Source: Leptidea sinapis
Lineage: Eukaryota > Arthropoda > Insecta > Lepidoptera > Pieridae
Direction of reading: 5' to 3'
NCBI RefSeq assembly: GCF_905404315.1
Contig: NC_066297.1
Coordinates: forward strand, 1,798,001 to 1,862,000
DNA length: 64,000 nt
Under the pieces are notes generated by a model that ran no database searches, was not told where the DNA came from, and saw only the letters and a list, made by a program, of their open reading frames with translations. The position numbers were made by a program, and so were the translations under genes. Shown here one piece after another: positions 63,530 through 64,000 of this stretch (position 1 is its first letter; each line of letters starts with the position of its first letter).

Positions 63530-64000
63530 ACCGATTCCTCAATACTACTTCCGTGATGTTTATTTTCGTAGAACATATGCACTAAAATACTAAATATTAC
63601 ACATTATATACGCAGTAAACACTATTTTCTAAAGATTATATTAATTAAAAAACATGTGTTAGAAAATAAAATATTGTATACGTGAATATGACGCTGTTTA
63701 TCAATATTTGTCATAGGGATTGACCAAAGGCAAAATACACACTTCACTCTCTCATTAACAAATCTGTAAAACTAGTACACATGAACAATTTAAATTTTGT
63801 CTCGTCGTTATGAGGAGAGTGTTTGTCTATTACCCTAGTAGGTATACTAAGTTTATTCCCATCTCAAGCTGGTTCGAATAGCATCGTCCATAAATATAAG
63901 TACGTATAAAAATCTGTACTTATATAAAGTTGTGTTCTATTTGTTTGTCAATTTTTTTCAGCTTTTTGTCACTTTTCAGTTTAAGCGGTGAGCACAAAGA
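63530..64000. other. window end, no feature recognised
   Basis: AT-rich DNA. Two acceptor-like sites (ttttttcag near 63961 and cacttttcag near 63979) precede the window end. Confidence 0.3.

Noticed and set aside
1..64000. CRISPR arrays, prophage or bacterial operons
   Set aside because: The window is eukaryotic with introns and retroelements; repeats are dispersed and not regularly spaced.

Overview
This is a stretch of insect nuclear DNA, almost certainly from a moth or butterfly (Lepidoptera). It is AT-rich and intron-containing, with no operons. It carries zinc-finger genes of the insect ZAD class, 5'-TC...CTAG-3' Helitrons inserted between A and T, a CsRn1-type Ty3/Gypsy element primed by tRNA-Trp, tRNA-derived SINEs, and many 5'-truncated non-LTR retrotransposons with RTE-like and jockey-like ends. 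Most of the window is transposon debris. The species cannot be read from the sequence.

Three spliced genes can be assembled by matching splice-site sequence to reading phase. ZAD gene A (21292-28601, +, 4 exons, 152 aa) joins a ZAD domain to a single C2H2 finger. ZAD gene B (43568-56578, +, 9 exons, 520 aa) has a ZAD, an acidic linker with sumoylation-like motifs, and nine zinc fingers, six of them split by introns. The two share the same ZAD intron position and phases, so they are paralogues. THAP gene C (43186 down to 34976, minus strand) starts 381 bp upstream of gene B in divergent orientation. It encodes a THAP DNA-binding domain and a coiled coil, and is followed by decayed sequence resembling P-element/THAP9 transposase.

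A Ty3/Gypsy element (35854-42980) sits in the first intron of gene C, antisense to it, with a 4-bp TAAC target duplication. Its 5' LTR was later split by a jockey-like LINE (about 35954-37550). A solo LTR of the same family (31779-32509, GTGA duplication) lies 3.3 kb away. The gag-pol region has stops, frameshifts and a missing block in the reverse transcriptase, so it is dead.

Layout: 1-1560 holds a possible small minus-strand gene; 1560-21290 is repeats only; 21292-28601 is gene A; 28602-34400 is intergenic with RTE, copia and jockey remnants and the solo LTR; 34430-43186 is gene C with the Gypsy insertion; 43568-56700 is gene B; 56700-64000 is SINE, fold-back, Helitron and LINE remnants plus a decayed THAP first exon. 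Genes A and B are presumably nuclear DNA-binding regulators; no targets can be inferred. I see no bacterial-type system, CRISPR array, rRNA gene or intact tRNA gene.
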